DNA of 64,000 nucleotides from NCBI GenBank assembly GCA_030063045.1, contig JAQSEB010000026.1, positions 124,001 to 188,000 on the forward strand, read 5' to 3'. Origin of the DNA: Pratylenchus scribneri (Eukaryota; Nematoda; Chromadorea; Rhabditida; Pratylenchidae). The notes beneath the pieces were generated by a model, which did not search any database, had not been told where the DNA came from, and saw only the letters and a list, made by a program, of their open reading frames with translations. Below, piece by piece: positions 22,758 to 32,792 of the stretch; the first letter of the stretch is position 1, and each line of letters starts with the position of its first letter. The translations under genes and the position numbers were made by a program.

Positions 22758-24974
22758 TTAAATAATACCAATAGTATTTTCAGATATATTCATTTTTTCA
22801 ATATGTTGACCCCCAAAAATTGAGCCAGATGATTTATCAAAAATTGAGTCAGTTGATTGCATTTGTCCATGGTGATCTATCCAACAAGTTGATTCGACTT
22901 GGTAAGGTAACATTGATTCAGATTCATATTTTTCTTTTAATATCTTTTCTTTTTGCTCTGCAATTTTTGATGCAATCAAATTTAATTCATTCGAATCATG
23001 AATTAGTGAACTGGTTTGTTTATAGCCTTCCATAGGAAAAAACGAACCAGTTTGTTTATTTTCTTGTCCCACAAATTTTGTTGTACTAGTGGGTTGGTTC
23101 CCATGCTGAGCAAACATTGTTGTACCAATTGGTTGGTTCCCATGCTCGGCAAATATTGTTTTACCAGTTGGGTGGTTCCCATGCTCGGCAAACATTGTTA
23201 TACCAGCTGGTTGATTCCCATACTCGGCAAACATTGATATACCAGTTGGTTGGTTCCCATGCTCGGTAAATATTGCACCAGTTTGTCTTTGCCCTTCCAT
23301 TGGTAAGTTTGATTCAAATCCATATTTTTCCTTTAATATCCTTTCTTTTTGCTTTTCTACAATTTTTGATGCAATCAAATTTAATTCATTCGAATCTTTA
23401 TTCATAGGAATTAGTGAACTGGTTTGTTTATTTCCTTGCCCCACAAATATTGTTTTACCAATTGGTTGGTTTCTATACTCGTTAAACATTGCACCAGTTT
23501 GTTTCTGCCCTTCCATTGGTATGTTTGATTCAGATCCATATTTTTCCTTTAATATCCTTTCTTTTTGCTTTTCTACAATTTTTGATGCAATCAAATTTAA
23601 TTCATTCGAATCTTTATCCATAGGAATCAGTGAATTGGTTTGTTTATTTCCTTGCCCCACAAATATTGTTTTACCAGTTGGGTGGTTCCCATGCTCGGCA
23701 AACATTGTTATACCAGTTGGTTGGTTCCCATGCTCGGCAAATATTGTTGTACCAGTAGGGTGGTTCCCATGCTCGGCAAACATTGTTATACCAATTGGTT
23801 GGTTTCCATGTTCGGTAAATATTGTATCAGTTTGTTTTTGCCCTTCCAATGGTAAGTTTGATTCAAATCCATATTTTTCCTTTATTATCTTTTCTTTTTG
23901 CTTTTCTACAATTTTTGATGCAATCAAATTTAATTCATTCGAATCTTTATCCATAGGAATTAGTGAACTGATTTGTTTATTTCCTTGCCCCACAAATATT
24001 GTTTTACCAATTGGTTGGTTTCTATACTCGTTAAACATTGCACCAGTTTGTTTCTGCCCTTCCATTGGTATGTTTGATTCAGATCCATATTTTTCCTTTA
24101 ATATCCTTTCTTTTTGCTTTTCTACAATTTTTGATGCAATCAAATTTAATTCATTCGAATCTTCATCCATAGGAAATATGGTTTGTTTATGGCCTTCCAT
24201 AGGAAAGAGCTTACTAATTTGTTTATTGCCTTGCTTTGCAAACATTTTTTCAACATTTTTTTTGTTGCCTTGTTCCACAAACATTTTTCCAATTTGTTTT
24301 TGGACTTCCATAAGTAAATTTGATTCAGAGTCAGATCCATATTTTTTCTTTAATAAATTCCCCTCTTTTTGTTTTTCAATAATCTTTGATGCAATCAAAT
24401 TTAATTCATTCGATTCTTTATCCATAGCTAATTGTGTATCAGTTTGTTTATTTCCTTGCCCCAAAAATATTGTTGTACCAGTTGGGTGGTTCCCATGCTC
24501 GGCAAACATTGTTATACCAGTTGGTTGGTTCCCATGCTCGGCAAACATTGATATACCAGTTGGTTGGTTCCCATGCTCGGCAAACATTGTTATAACAGTT
24601 GGTTGGTTCCCATGCTCGGCAAATATTGTTTTACCAGTTGATTGGTTCCCATGCTCGGCAAATATTGTTTTACCAGTTGGTTGGTTCCCATGCTCGGCGA
24701 ATATTGTTGTACCAGTTGGTTGGTTCCCATACTCGGCAAATATTTTTGTACCAGTTGTTTGGTTCCCATGCTCGGCAAATATTTTTGTACCAGTTGTTTG
24801 GTTCCCATGCTCGGCAAATATTTTTGTACCAGTTTGAAAAAGTGATTTTTCTTTATTTTGTTGCTGCTTTATAGCATCAAGGGATCCATGTTTGTCTCCT
24901 CTTTTTCTTTCATCAGTTGCATAGCAATATCCAATTAAAAGAATTATTTGTAAAAGAATATATAAATTGTTCAT
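22758..24974 (-). CDS. Secreted 13-residue-repeat protein, MAP-1-like candidate effector, copy A (738 aa)
   Basis: A single long exon. Residues 1-19 (MNNLYILLQIILLIGYCYA) are a clear signal peptide. Ten consecutive 13-residue units of the type TGTTIFAEHGNQP follow. The rest alternates such units with six copies of a charged block containing SNELNLIASKI and a KEKYGSES motif. Together these form a longer period of about 72 residues (59+13). From memory, MAP-1 of root-knot nematodes is a secreted amphid protein with 58- and 13-residue repeats, and its family was reported to carry plant CLE-like motifs; P-T-G...H-G-N in each unit would fit. The assignment is inferred, not searched. No membrane segment after the signal peptide. 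C-terminal 50 residues are unique with one Cys. The reverse strand is open over 1.3 kb because the repeat lacks stops in that frame. Confidence 0.8.
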   Translation of the reverse strand: MNNLYILLQIILLIGYCYATDERKRGDKHGSLDAIKQQQNKEKSLFQTGTKIFAEHGNQTTGTKIFAEHGNQTTGTKIFAEYGNQPTGTTIFAEHGNQPTGKTIFAEHGNQSTGKTIFAEHGNQPTVITMFAEHGNQPTGISMFAEHGNQPTGITMFAEHGNHPTGTTIFLGQGNKQTDTQLAMDKESNELNLIASKIIEKQKEGNLLKKKYGSDSESNLLMEVQKQIGKMFVEQGNKKNVEKMFAKQGNKQISKLFPMEGHKQTIFPMDEDSNELNLIASKIVEKQKERILKEKYGSESNIPMEGQKQTGAMFNEYRNQPIGKTIFVGQGNKQISSLIPMDKDSNELNLIASKIVEKQKEKIIKEKYGFESNLPLEGQKQTDTIFTEHGNQPIGITMFAEHGNHPTGTTIFAEHGNQPTGITMFAEHGNHPTGKTIFVGQGNKQTNSLIPMDKDSNELNLIASKIVEKQKERILKEKYGSESNIPMEGQKQTGAMFNEYRNQPIGKTIFVGQGNKQTSSLIPMNKDSNELNLIASKIVEKQKERILKEKYGFESNLPMEGQRQTGAIFTEHGNQPTGISMFAEYGNQPAGITMFAEHGNHPTGKTIFAEHGNQPIGTTMFAQHGNQPTSTTKFVGQENKQTGSFFPMEGYKQTSSLIHDSNELNLIASKIAEQKEKILKEKYESESMLPYQVESTCWIDHHGQMQSTDSIFDKSSGSIFGGQHIEKMNISENTIGII

Positions 24975-25950
24975 TTAGAATAAAATGATAATATAAAATC
25001 TGAAATGTGAGTTTTAATGTAGAAAAATGTTTAGCCAAAAATAGAAATATGGAAAATTGTTAATTAATATTAATTTATTCATGTTTATCTTTTATTGGGA
25101 AGAATTTATCACATAGACAAATAAATAAATTTGCCAAACTAATTAACTAGCGAACAACTTTATTGAGGAATGAAGAAATTATGCGTTATTTGCTTGATGG
25201 AATGACATGAATTGGCTCTCCTAAAATGGGATTTTTTGGCAAAAGTGACAAGGTATGAATAAAGGAAAGGAAGATGATAATTCGTGAAATGAACTTCGAT
25301 CCCATCCCCCTATTCCCCATTCTTTTCCCATTCATAGCCTCAATTGCCTTCGAGCATTTTACAATGTTTCCCATTCTATATACCTAATTGTTAGATGGCG
25401 CTTCCGTTCCCTTCTATGAAAAATTCCTATATTATATAAATTTAATGGGAAAGAGGCGGCAATCAATTCTCGGTCACTAATTTCTCTCAATTATGGAATG
25501 ATGGGCCCATGATTAGCTCTCATGATTTGGAAATAGCTAAATGACTGAGATTTCACCTTTCTCAAATATGTATTTAGGGTAGGATTTTGTGGGTAAAATT
25601 ACTCAATTATGAGTTTTATGTATCAAAATAAAAGCATTTGATTAATTTTGATATCAATTATGGAAACAAATAAATCGATCTGTGTCTCAGTTTTAGGGGC
25701 TAGATATTCCGCGCGTGAGAGTTTTGCGCGGAAGAACAATTCAAAATTAGCTGTTCACGAAAGGATATATTTTTCACATTTGCAGCAAATATAATCTTTG
25801 TTAATATTAGATTTTTAGAAATATTAAGAATAAAATGTAGAGAATAAAAAAAAACAAATATGTTCAAAATGTTTATAAAATGAGTTAAATTTAGGAAATT
25901 TGTTATTTTAATATAAAAATAATAGTGTATATAATGGTAATAAAAATTTT
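24975..25950. other. Upstream region of the repeat-protein gene, copy A
   Basis: AT-rich and conserved in copy B (57197-58180). No coding exon I can support. At 25708-25734 a GC-rich hairpin, TTCCGCGC...GCGCGGAA, stands out. It is also kept in copy B near 57928. Confidence 0.5.
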
Positions 25951-25954
25951 TTGA

Positions 25955-26345
25955 TTGTATTTGACTACGAACAAATTAGAATCAATTTTATAGAGACAAT
26001 GTAATTTTATCTTTGTAGTTGACTTTCTAAATTTAGAGCCAAATTTTATAGAGACAATGTATAATTTTATCTTTATAGTTGACTACCAAAAATTAGAACC
26101 CAATTATATAGAGGCGATGTAATTTTATCTTTATAGTTGACTACCAAAAATTAGAACCCAATTATATAGAGGCGATGTAATTTTATCTTTATAGTTGACT
26201 ACCAAAAATTAGAACCCAATTATATAGAGGCAATGTAATTTTATATTTGTAGTTGACTATCAACAAATTAGAACCAAATTATATAAAGGCCATGTAATTT
26301 TATCTTTGTAGTTGACTATCAAAAAAATTTAGAACCTAATATTAT
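25955..26345. repeat. 58-bp tandem array, about 6 units (copy A right end)
   Basis: Unit contains TAGTTGACTACCAAAAATTA, then GAACCCAATTATATAGAGG and CGATGTAATTTTATCTT. Unit length is about 58 bp. It ends 65 bp before the right boundary of the duplicated segment. Confidence 0.9.
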
Positions 26346-26411
26346 ATAATCGTACAGGGTCATCTGCACAAAAAAATTAAGAGTTGTATAAAAATTAGAG
26401 ATCGGATCAAG

Positions 26412-26969
26412 ATCATTGCTCAAGAGATTCCTGTAGAAAACAAGGATGAGCTGGTTATGTTAGTGTGTCCCAAATCTTTCCAATCCAAAATTCTCTCGAA
26501 TTTTACGCAAAATAAATGATGATCAGATTTATTAAAATTGTTGTGAATGCAATTGAAATGTGTTAATCAAATTGAAATTGTGATGAACAAAATAAAATAG
26601 AAATTGGTGATGATAAAATAAAATTGTTGACGAACAAGGTTAAAGCATTTTTGTTGGTTGAAATTGTTGAAGATGAAGTTGAATGTGAATGAAGAATGAA
26701 CACGGAGGATTGATAAACTCCTTATCATCATTCTTCATCGCCACCATCGGCGGATATTCTCATCGCCGCAAACTGCGGATATTTGTCCTGGGAAAAGTGG
26801 CCAATTCCGCCCCTATATGCTCCGAGCAGCATGGAGAATAAAATGTGATCAATGAACAGTGAAATGAATAAAAAATATGGAAATAATATAAATAAATATG
26901 GAAATTAAAATATAAATAAAATTATCACAAAAATCACAAATTAATGTTATTTTTGCTTATTCTTGACAT
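26412..26969. other. Gene-free stretch right of copy A
   Basis: No supported gene. Around 26560-26640 there are imperfect repeats of AAATTGTGATGAACAAAAT-like text. A short GC-richer island (26738-26800, CATCGCCACCATCGGCGG) stands out from AT-rich surroundings and may be a relic of another element. Confidence 0.4.
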
Positions 26970-27220
26970 TGTAATAAATGAAGAAGGACCACTCGACTTA
27001 ATTTAAATATTTGTTATCATTTTAGTATTTACATTTTGGATCCAATGTCATTCCCAGATCCCTAGTTGAGAATTTCCCCAGTTCATACATACTTTTCATA
27101 TACTTTTCATAAATTAAATTGATAAATAAATAAGTAAAAGCTTATTCTCTATTAAATTATTGAATAAATCTTTGCTTGGGTTTGGGTTCAGCCCTTCCAA
27201 ATACTGCGCACGCTTCTACT
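26970..27220 (+). repeat. 5' LTR of a small LTR retroelement
   Basis: Begins TGTAATAAATGAAGAAGG and ends CGCTTCTACT. Nearly identical to 28589-28836 in the same orientation. Directly followed by a primer-binding-site-like TGGTAGCACCGAATC. Confidence 0.85.
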
Positions 27221-27238
27221 TGGTAGCACCGAATCAAG
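27221..27238 (+). other. Primer-binding site of the small LTR element
   Basis: TGGTAGCACCGAATC follows the LTR without a gap and starts with TGG, as expected for tRNA priming. Confidence 0.6.
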
Positions 27239-27306
27239 ATCGCCCTCAACTTGGCTGTTTTCTTCTATAGAGTAAAGCTCTATCAACACTTCAAAATTCT
27301 TTTGTT

Positions 27307-27951
27307 ATGGCCGCTCCCCGAGAAAACAAAAGGAAATTTGTGAGTAGCGCAAATAATCTGGAAGTCAAGGACGGCAAAAATGATAATTCAAACGCCGAAC
27401 AAAACAATCCGGAGGAAATTGCAGCAGCAAATAAAATTCCTAAACGTGCTTTCGGAAACGGAAATGCGAATAATTTGTTTGATGAGATGAGAACTTTGCT
27501 TGCGAGGATTGGACAGAAGCAAATTGAACAGGCGAAAGTGTGGAGGTAGCGACCCAAGGTTATTGAAAAAGTGCAAGAAAAGAAGATGGAAATGTTGGGA
27601 CAAAAATTATGTGATGAGCCCGATGCAAAAGAGGAAATTGGGAAATCCCGTTTAGCGGGAACGATTCAAATAGCAAATGGAAGAGATGAGGATGTCAAAA
27701 ATATCGTTAAATTTCCGTATTCTATGAACAATGAGAATGAATTGAGCAAAGAAACACAGCAAATAATTGCAGGCATGGAAAATATTTTGCAAAGATATCT
27801 GGCAACAACCGCAAAACAACAAAATATCAACAACAAAAATTGCAGCAAAAATGCAAAAGAACAACCGAAAATCGACAAAATTATTCCAACTATTAAACAA
27901 TCAAGTCACCACCAAATCAAAAGCCAACTCGTGAAATTAGTGCAAAAATGA
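27307..27951 (+). pseudogene. Gag-like internal frames of the small LTR element
   Basis: Two consecutive frames: 27307-27549 (80 aa, Asn/Lys-rich, starting MAAPRENKRKF) and 27571-27951 (126 aa, Gln/Lys-rich). They are separated by a stop and a frame change near 27550. Composition and position after a primer-binding site fit a gag remnant. No protease, reverse transcriptase or integrase motif is visible anywhere in the element, so it must be non-autonomous. Confidence 0.45.
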
Positions 27952-28222
27952 GTACAAGTACACCATTGGAAATGAATTTGGATTAAAGGTTTGTCCTGTA
28001 CCAGACTTTCAATGCCAGAGTCATAATTTTCGAAAATTCGACAAAAAAGAATCAGATGTGACAAACAAACAATTCATCATCCGGCAGAAAATTGCGTCCA
28101 TTAATATAATTCAAATTTTGCCAATGAATCACTTTGTGCAAGTGGAAGGCACACATTTTCTGGCCTAGCGAGGAAGATTCAGCCAACAATTCGAAAAATT
28201 TTCAACAAAAATAATTCCAAAA

Positions 28223-28600
28223 ATGAACACCGCTTGGATTGGCATTGGCTATTTGCAATTAAATTGGAATTTCTTCCCTTCGGTTAAGCCGAAGCGCAAT
28301 AATAAGAGAGTGGATTGGCATCCTCCCATTTCTTTTCGAATTTTCGAAAATTTTTTCAAGCATGATTGGTCAATGATTGCAAAAAGCCAAATAAAATGGA
28401 ATCCCGGAAAAATTGGAGGGCATAAAATTGGAAATCCGGAAAATTCGTCACAATTTCATGAGAATGTTGGGGACCGTCCTTTGCGCTTTGCCTTCCCATC
28501 CTTTGCAACAATCGATCTGATCGAATTTTCACCAAGACGGATGAAGAAGAATGTCCGCGCATGGAAGCGCTTTCAGAGGACGGGGGAATGTAATAAATGA
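28223..28600 (+). CDS. Unrecognised 125-aa frame in the small LTR element
   Basis: Starts MNTAWIGIGYLQLNW and ends RTGECNK; its stop codon lies 12 nt inside the 3' LTR. Basic and Trp-rich, with no motif I recognise. It could be the 3' end of a deleted pol or envelope-like gene. Confidence 0.3.
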   Translation: MNTAWIGIGYLQLNWNFFPSVKPKRNNKRVDWHPPISFRIFENFFKHDWSMIAKSQIKWNPGKIGGHKIGNPENSSQFHENVGDRPLRFAFPSFATIDLIEFSPRRMKKNVRAWKRFQRTGECNK

Positions 28601-28836
28601 AGAAGGACCACTCGACTTAATTTAAATATTTGTTATCATTTTATTTATATTTTAGATCCAATGTCATTCCCAAATCCCAAGTTGAGAATTTCTCCAGTTC
28701 ACACATACTTTTCATATACTTTTCATAAATTAAATTGATAAATAAATAAATAAAAGCTTATTCTCTATTAAATTATTGATTAAATCTTTGCTTGGGTTTG
28801 GGTTCAGCCCTTCCAAATACTGCGCACGATTCTACT
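28589..28836 (+). repeat. 3' LTR of the small LTR retroelement
   Basis: Copy of 26970-27220 with a handful of substitutions and a small deletion near 28645. The bases outside the two LTRs (GACAT before, TCCCC after) do not form a target duplication. Confidence 0.85.
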
Positions 28837-28839
28837 TCC

Positions 28840-30153
28840 CCGTTTGAAAAGTTCTTTCTCGCTCATTCGCAACAATTCCAAGATCTTGGATCGTTGAAGA
28901 TGAGGATTTTGGACGGAAAAAGAAACATCCAATTTGTAAACCAAAATATTTTAAGGTTAAATTCGAAAATTTGTTTGTAAATAAATTTTGAAATTGAAGG
29001 AAGATAAGAAGAAAGCAATTTGTGCAACTTGTGATGAAACGAATGTGGCAACTACGACAGTTGCCAAAAACTATCTGAAAAAGAGTGGGCATTTGAAAAT
29101 TAAAAGAGAGTTTGAAACCGAAATGTTGTGGAATGAAAAAAGAGGTCCGAAAAAAAAGAAAATATGATGAAAGTGAACCAAGGCAACAAAAAATGAAACA
29201 GCTTTTAATTGAAAGATATAGAGATTGGGAAATGCCAGATATTGAAGAATTGCAATTTATGAAAGATATTTTGGAAATTTTTGAATCTTTTCGCAAATTG
29301 TTAGTGAACGTGCAGGCCGAAAAAAAGACTAATATAGCCGATGTTTTCTCAAATACAAAAATTTTACGCACTATCCTCGCATCGATGAAGGTAGCATTTC
29401 AAATTATTTATTTTATGAAAAATATTGTTTAGACAAGCATTGAAATTTCAAATGAAGTTCTAGAAAAAGTAATCTAAATGTCAATTGAAGTCGATGAACG
29501 GATGAAACCTATGATTCAACTTATGCAAAATTTGATCCAATTTTTCTTGTAGCATCGGCATTGTCCCCAATTTCTTCAAATCTTTTAACCGATGCTGAAA
29601 TTACTATGGCTTGTTCATTCATTAAGGATGTGGTTAATTATTATAAAAATATTTTATGATTTATTGTTATATAGATGGACAATACCCAAATTGAACCACA
29701 ATACCCACAAGCAGGAGCTGAAAATATCTCACCAAGAACATCACAAAAAAATTGCAATAGGAGTTACGAAAGATAAATTGTTTCATTAAAGTAATTTGAA
29801 AGAAATCGCACAATTAGCGGTTCAGGAATACATTCCAAAATACAAGTATGTATCAAATACATTGGGTCTTGGAATTTCAATAAAAATTCAAACATTCTAA
29901 ATATTCGGAATGATATTTTCAATGCGATAAGAAACTATAAGTTGGAATATAATTTTTTTAATTTAGGAATGGGATTGTATCAAAATTTTGGCCCTAAATA
30001 TCTTCGCCATTCCGGCTTCTAGTGCACCTATTGAAAGAGTATTTTCTTTGGCCGGTTTTAATACTTCTGGAAGACGAAATCGCACAAAAGCTGAACTTTT
30101 AAACAACAAATTTTTTGGTTACCTCAACGAATATTTATGTCCTATTCCAAAAT
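28840..30153 (+). pseudogene. Decayed hAT transposase
   Basis: A BED-type zinc-finger remnant at about 28990-29110 (ICATCDETN... SGHLKI) precedes a broken middle part with several frame changes. A good hAT C-terminal dimerisation motif lies at 29975-30153 (IPASSAPIERVFSLAGF, then a stop after CPIPK). A possible link segment SSNLLTDAEI occurs at 29575. Stops and frame changes make a functional protein impossible. Its relation to the hAT-like elements in the duplicated segment is unknown. The 5' side is cut by the 3' LTR of the neighbouring element. Confidence 0.8.
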
Positions 30154-30224
30154 AAAATAAAAATTTAATACTTAAAATTTCGTATTATATTTTTACAACA
30201 TTGCATAAATATTTTTCTAGGATT

Positions 30225-30340
30225 TTTTCTTTATAAAAATGATAAAAAATGATATGATAATTAATGATAGTGCTAAAATGATATGATAATGATATGATAA
30301 TGATAATTGCCACTATCATTATCATATCATTTTGAATTAT
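30225..30340. repeat. ATGATA-rich palindrome
   Basis: A near-perfect inverted repeat around ATTGCCACTATC, with arms made of ATGATATGATAATG and its complement. It lies 70 bp after the hAT C-terminus and may be the end of that element. Confidence 0.6.
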
Positions 30341-30346
30341 ACCATT

Positions 30347-31112
30347 TTGAATATCATATCATATCATATCATTTTGAAAATTTTGGTATCATGAAAACAC
30401 TGATTAAACTATTCCACAGCAGTTATTTTCATTGGCATCACACAGACCGTTTTGTCCGCAATTGTCGCTTCCGCAAATGTCGTAACAAGTTAAGCATTTA
30501 TCCAAAAAAATTTTTCGCTTATTATTAAACTTCTAGCCAAAATCAAATAAAAATTTTGTTAATAAATAATAATGAATTTATGATGTTAAATTATCTAGAA
30601 ATACAATATAATTTTGCAAATTGATAACAGTGGTAGAAATTAATAAAAATTTAAATATGTGCAAAATTAAAATTTAGTAAAATATGCACTAGCATTATTT
30701 AAGGAATACAAAAATATATTAAAAAATTTTTTTTTGAATATCATATCATATCATTTTGAAAATTTTGGTATCATGAAAACACTGATTAAATTATTACACA
30801 GCAGTTATTATCATTGGCATCACACAGACCGTTTTGTCCGCAATTGTCGCTTCAGCAAATGTCGTAACAAGTTAAGCATTTATCCAAAAATTTTTTCACT
30901 TATTATTATTAAACTTCTAGCCAAATCAAATAAAAATTTTGTTAATAAATAATAATGAATTTATGAGGTTAAATTATCTAGAAATACAATATAATTTTGC
31001 AAATTGATAACAGTGGTAGAAATTAATAAAAATTTAAATATGTGCAAAATTAAAATTTAGTAAAATATGCACTAATATTATTTAAGGAATACAAAAATAT
31101 ATTAACAAATTT
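30347..31112. repeat. Tandem duplication of a 382-bp unit
   Basis: 30347-30730 and 30735-31112 are nearly identical direct copies, sharing for example CACACAGACCGTTTTGTCCG and a TATCATATCATATC leader. No coding function recognised. Confidence 0.9.
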
Positions 31113-32465
31113 TTATGCTAACTATATAATAAATTTATTCTTTCCTTCATCTCTACTACTTTTTTCTATAAAGTGCAATCTATTATTTATAAATCTAGGC
31201 AAAAGTAGGAATCTTCAAAAAATGGTCTACAATCTACAATGCTCATCCATTATCGACAATAAAAATTTTAATAAATACCTACCTTTGCCTATTATTGACC
31301 ATTTTGTCTTCATCGACATTTATAAAATCGATGGCCTACTATTGATTTCTTATTTTATATAAATATCATAATAAATGAAAATTATTTTGAAAATTTTGTC
31401 AACATTGTAAATTCCCTGGAAATATTTTATTTTATCTAATTTTTTAAATTGGATGTGCACTAAAATTATCGCTTGCATTTATTTATATACTTAATCGTAT
31501 GAGCCGATTGTTTATCCAAATTTTGAACATAATTAAAAAATAAAGAGAAACAATGATTTCTTGGTACAATCCACTCTCAAAATCAAAACCTATATTGGGT
31601 TTGGGTGTTTTCAATTACAATAATTTTAATGAGTTTAAATTTATTTAGTTTAAAAATTTTTCGACATAATTTTATTTCATTAATTAATAATAAAAATTCA
31701 CCAGCTAAATTAAATATTTAAATATTGATAAACTCAATTTATTTCGTCAATTTGAAGAGAATCCAGATCATTAAAGAATGAAGGCAAAAATCAACAATAT
31801 AATATGTATTTATGTAGAGAAGAATTTTTTTCTTACAATTTAATTCCCAAAAAATATTTTTTTTATAAAAAAAAAACACTAATCTGGCATCTATAAAATT
31901 CATCTGAATTCTGAAGCATAAGATAATGCTAAGTTTTGTTAATAAAATTTCAAGAATGATAAAAATTTTAAAATTTTCCTAAAAACAAGTGGAATTGAAA
32001 CTTTCTCGGAAAACCGGCGGAATTGAAACTTTTCGGAAAACAGGCGGATTAAAATTTTCCGGAAAATGCGGAATTAAAATTTTCGGAAAACATGTGGAAA
32101 TAATATTTTCCGGAAAATAGATGTGATTAAAACTTTACGGAAACGAATCTTCCGGGAATACAGGTCTACCTAGACAGCAAAGCATAATAAATTATATGCT
32201 AAATTTGTTTTTAACCTCACTCATGATATTCAAAAAAGTCATTTTTTAAAAATAAAAATTTTTGAGAAATTCAAATCATCAATTGCCAGAAAAATAATAA
32301 CAACAATAATAAATCTTGACATTCATTCAATTTCTAATTCATAATTTTATGTATTTAGTCTGTTGAAGTTGAAAAAAAAATTTAATATAACATTTTTCAT
32401 TTCATTGGATTTATATGAAAAATATTGTAGGGACTCAAACAGGAATAAAATTAAAATTTGTTCAA
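31113..32465. other. Gene-free region downstream of the nuclear receptor
   Basis: AT-rich, with no supported gene. At 31985-32160 there is an imperfect tandem repeat of about 27-35 bp built on GGAATTGAAACTTTTCGGAA, six degenerate copies. Confidence 0.5.
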
Positions 32466-32757
32466 TCAATAATAATTATAATATTGATAAAATGGCTTCA
32501 TTGTCGGCTGATGTTCCCATTGCTGTTGAAAATCCAAATCAGTTTCCAACTGAGGAAGAATTGTGATGTAATTATTATTATAAAAATTATGGGAATATTG
32601 AGAGTAGTGCGAGGATTGCATCGAGGAATGAGGCATGGATTCTATGGATGGTGGTTGCAAATTTTGATTTATAAGATCAGTAGTTTGCACGAATTCAGCC
32701 TCTTTTCCTTTTCTTCCCAATTCCCGTTCTTCCTCTTCTTCCTCATCCTCTTCTTCT

Positions 32758-32792
<35 letters not shown>

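Larger units (their letters stand above)
7349..26411. repeat. Segmental duplication, copy A (about 19.1 kb)
   Basis: Matches 38167-58754 in the same orientation. Coordinate offset steps from 30818 at the left to about 32340 at the right, and every large step falls in a tandem repeat: minisatellite at 12540, 39-bp array at 19075, 13-codon repeats of the secreted protein, 58-bp array. The left edge abuts the BEL LTR, so the original boundary is hidden. The right edge is at GGATCAAG, after which the copies diverge. Three minus-strand genes are contained whole or nearly so. No terminal inverted repeat joins the two ends, so I see no sign that the whole block is a single transposon. Confidence 0.95.

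Noticed and set aside
23521..24837. 438-aa plus-strand open frame, and its 388-aa partner at 55584-56750
   Set aside because: It is the antisense of the 39-bp-period repeat gene. Its Phe/Cys/Pro-rich repeat text follows from the same units, and the minus-strand frame has the signal peptide and the sensible composition.
7349..26411. The whole 19-kb block as one large transposon (Polinton or Mutator-like, because of the ULP1 domain)
   Set aside because: I found no terminal inverted repeats joining its ends, no transposase, integrase or polymerase, and the gene set does not match those elements.
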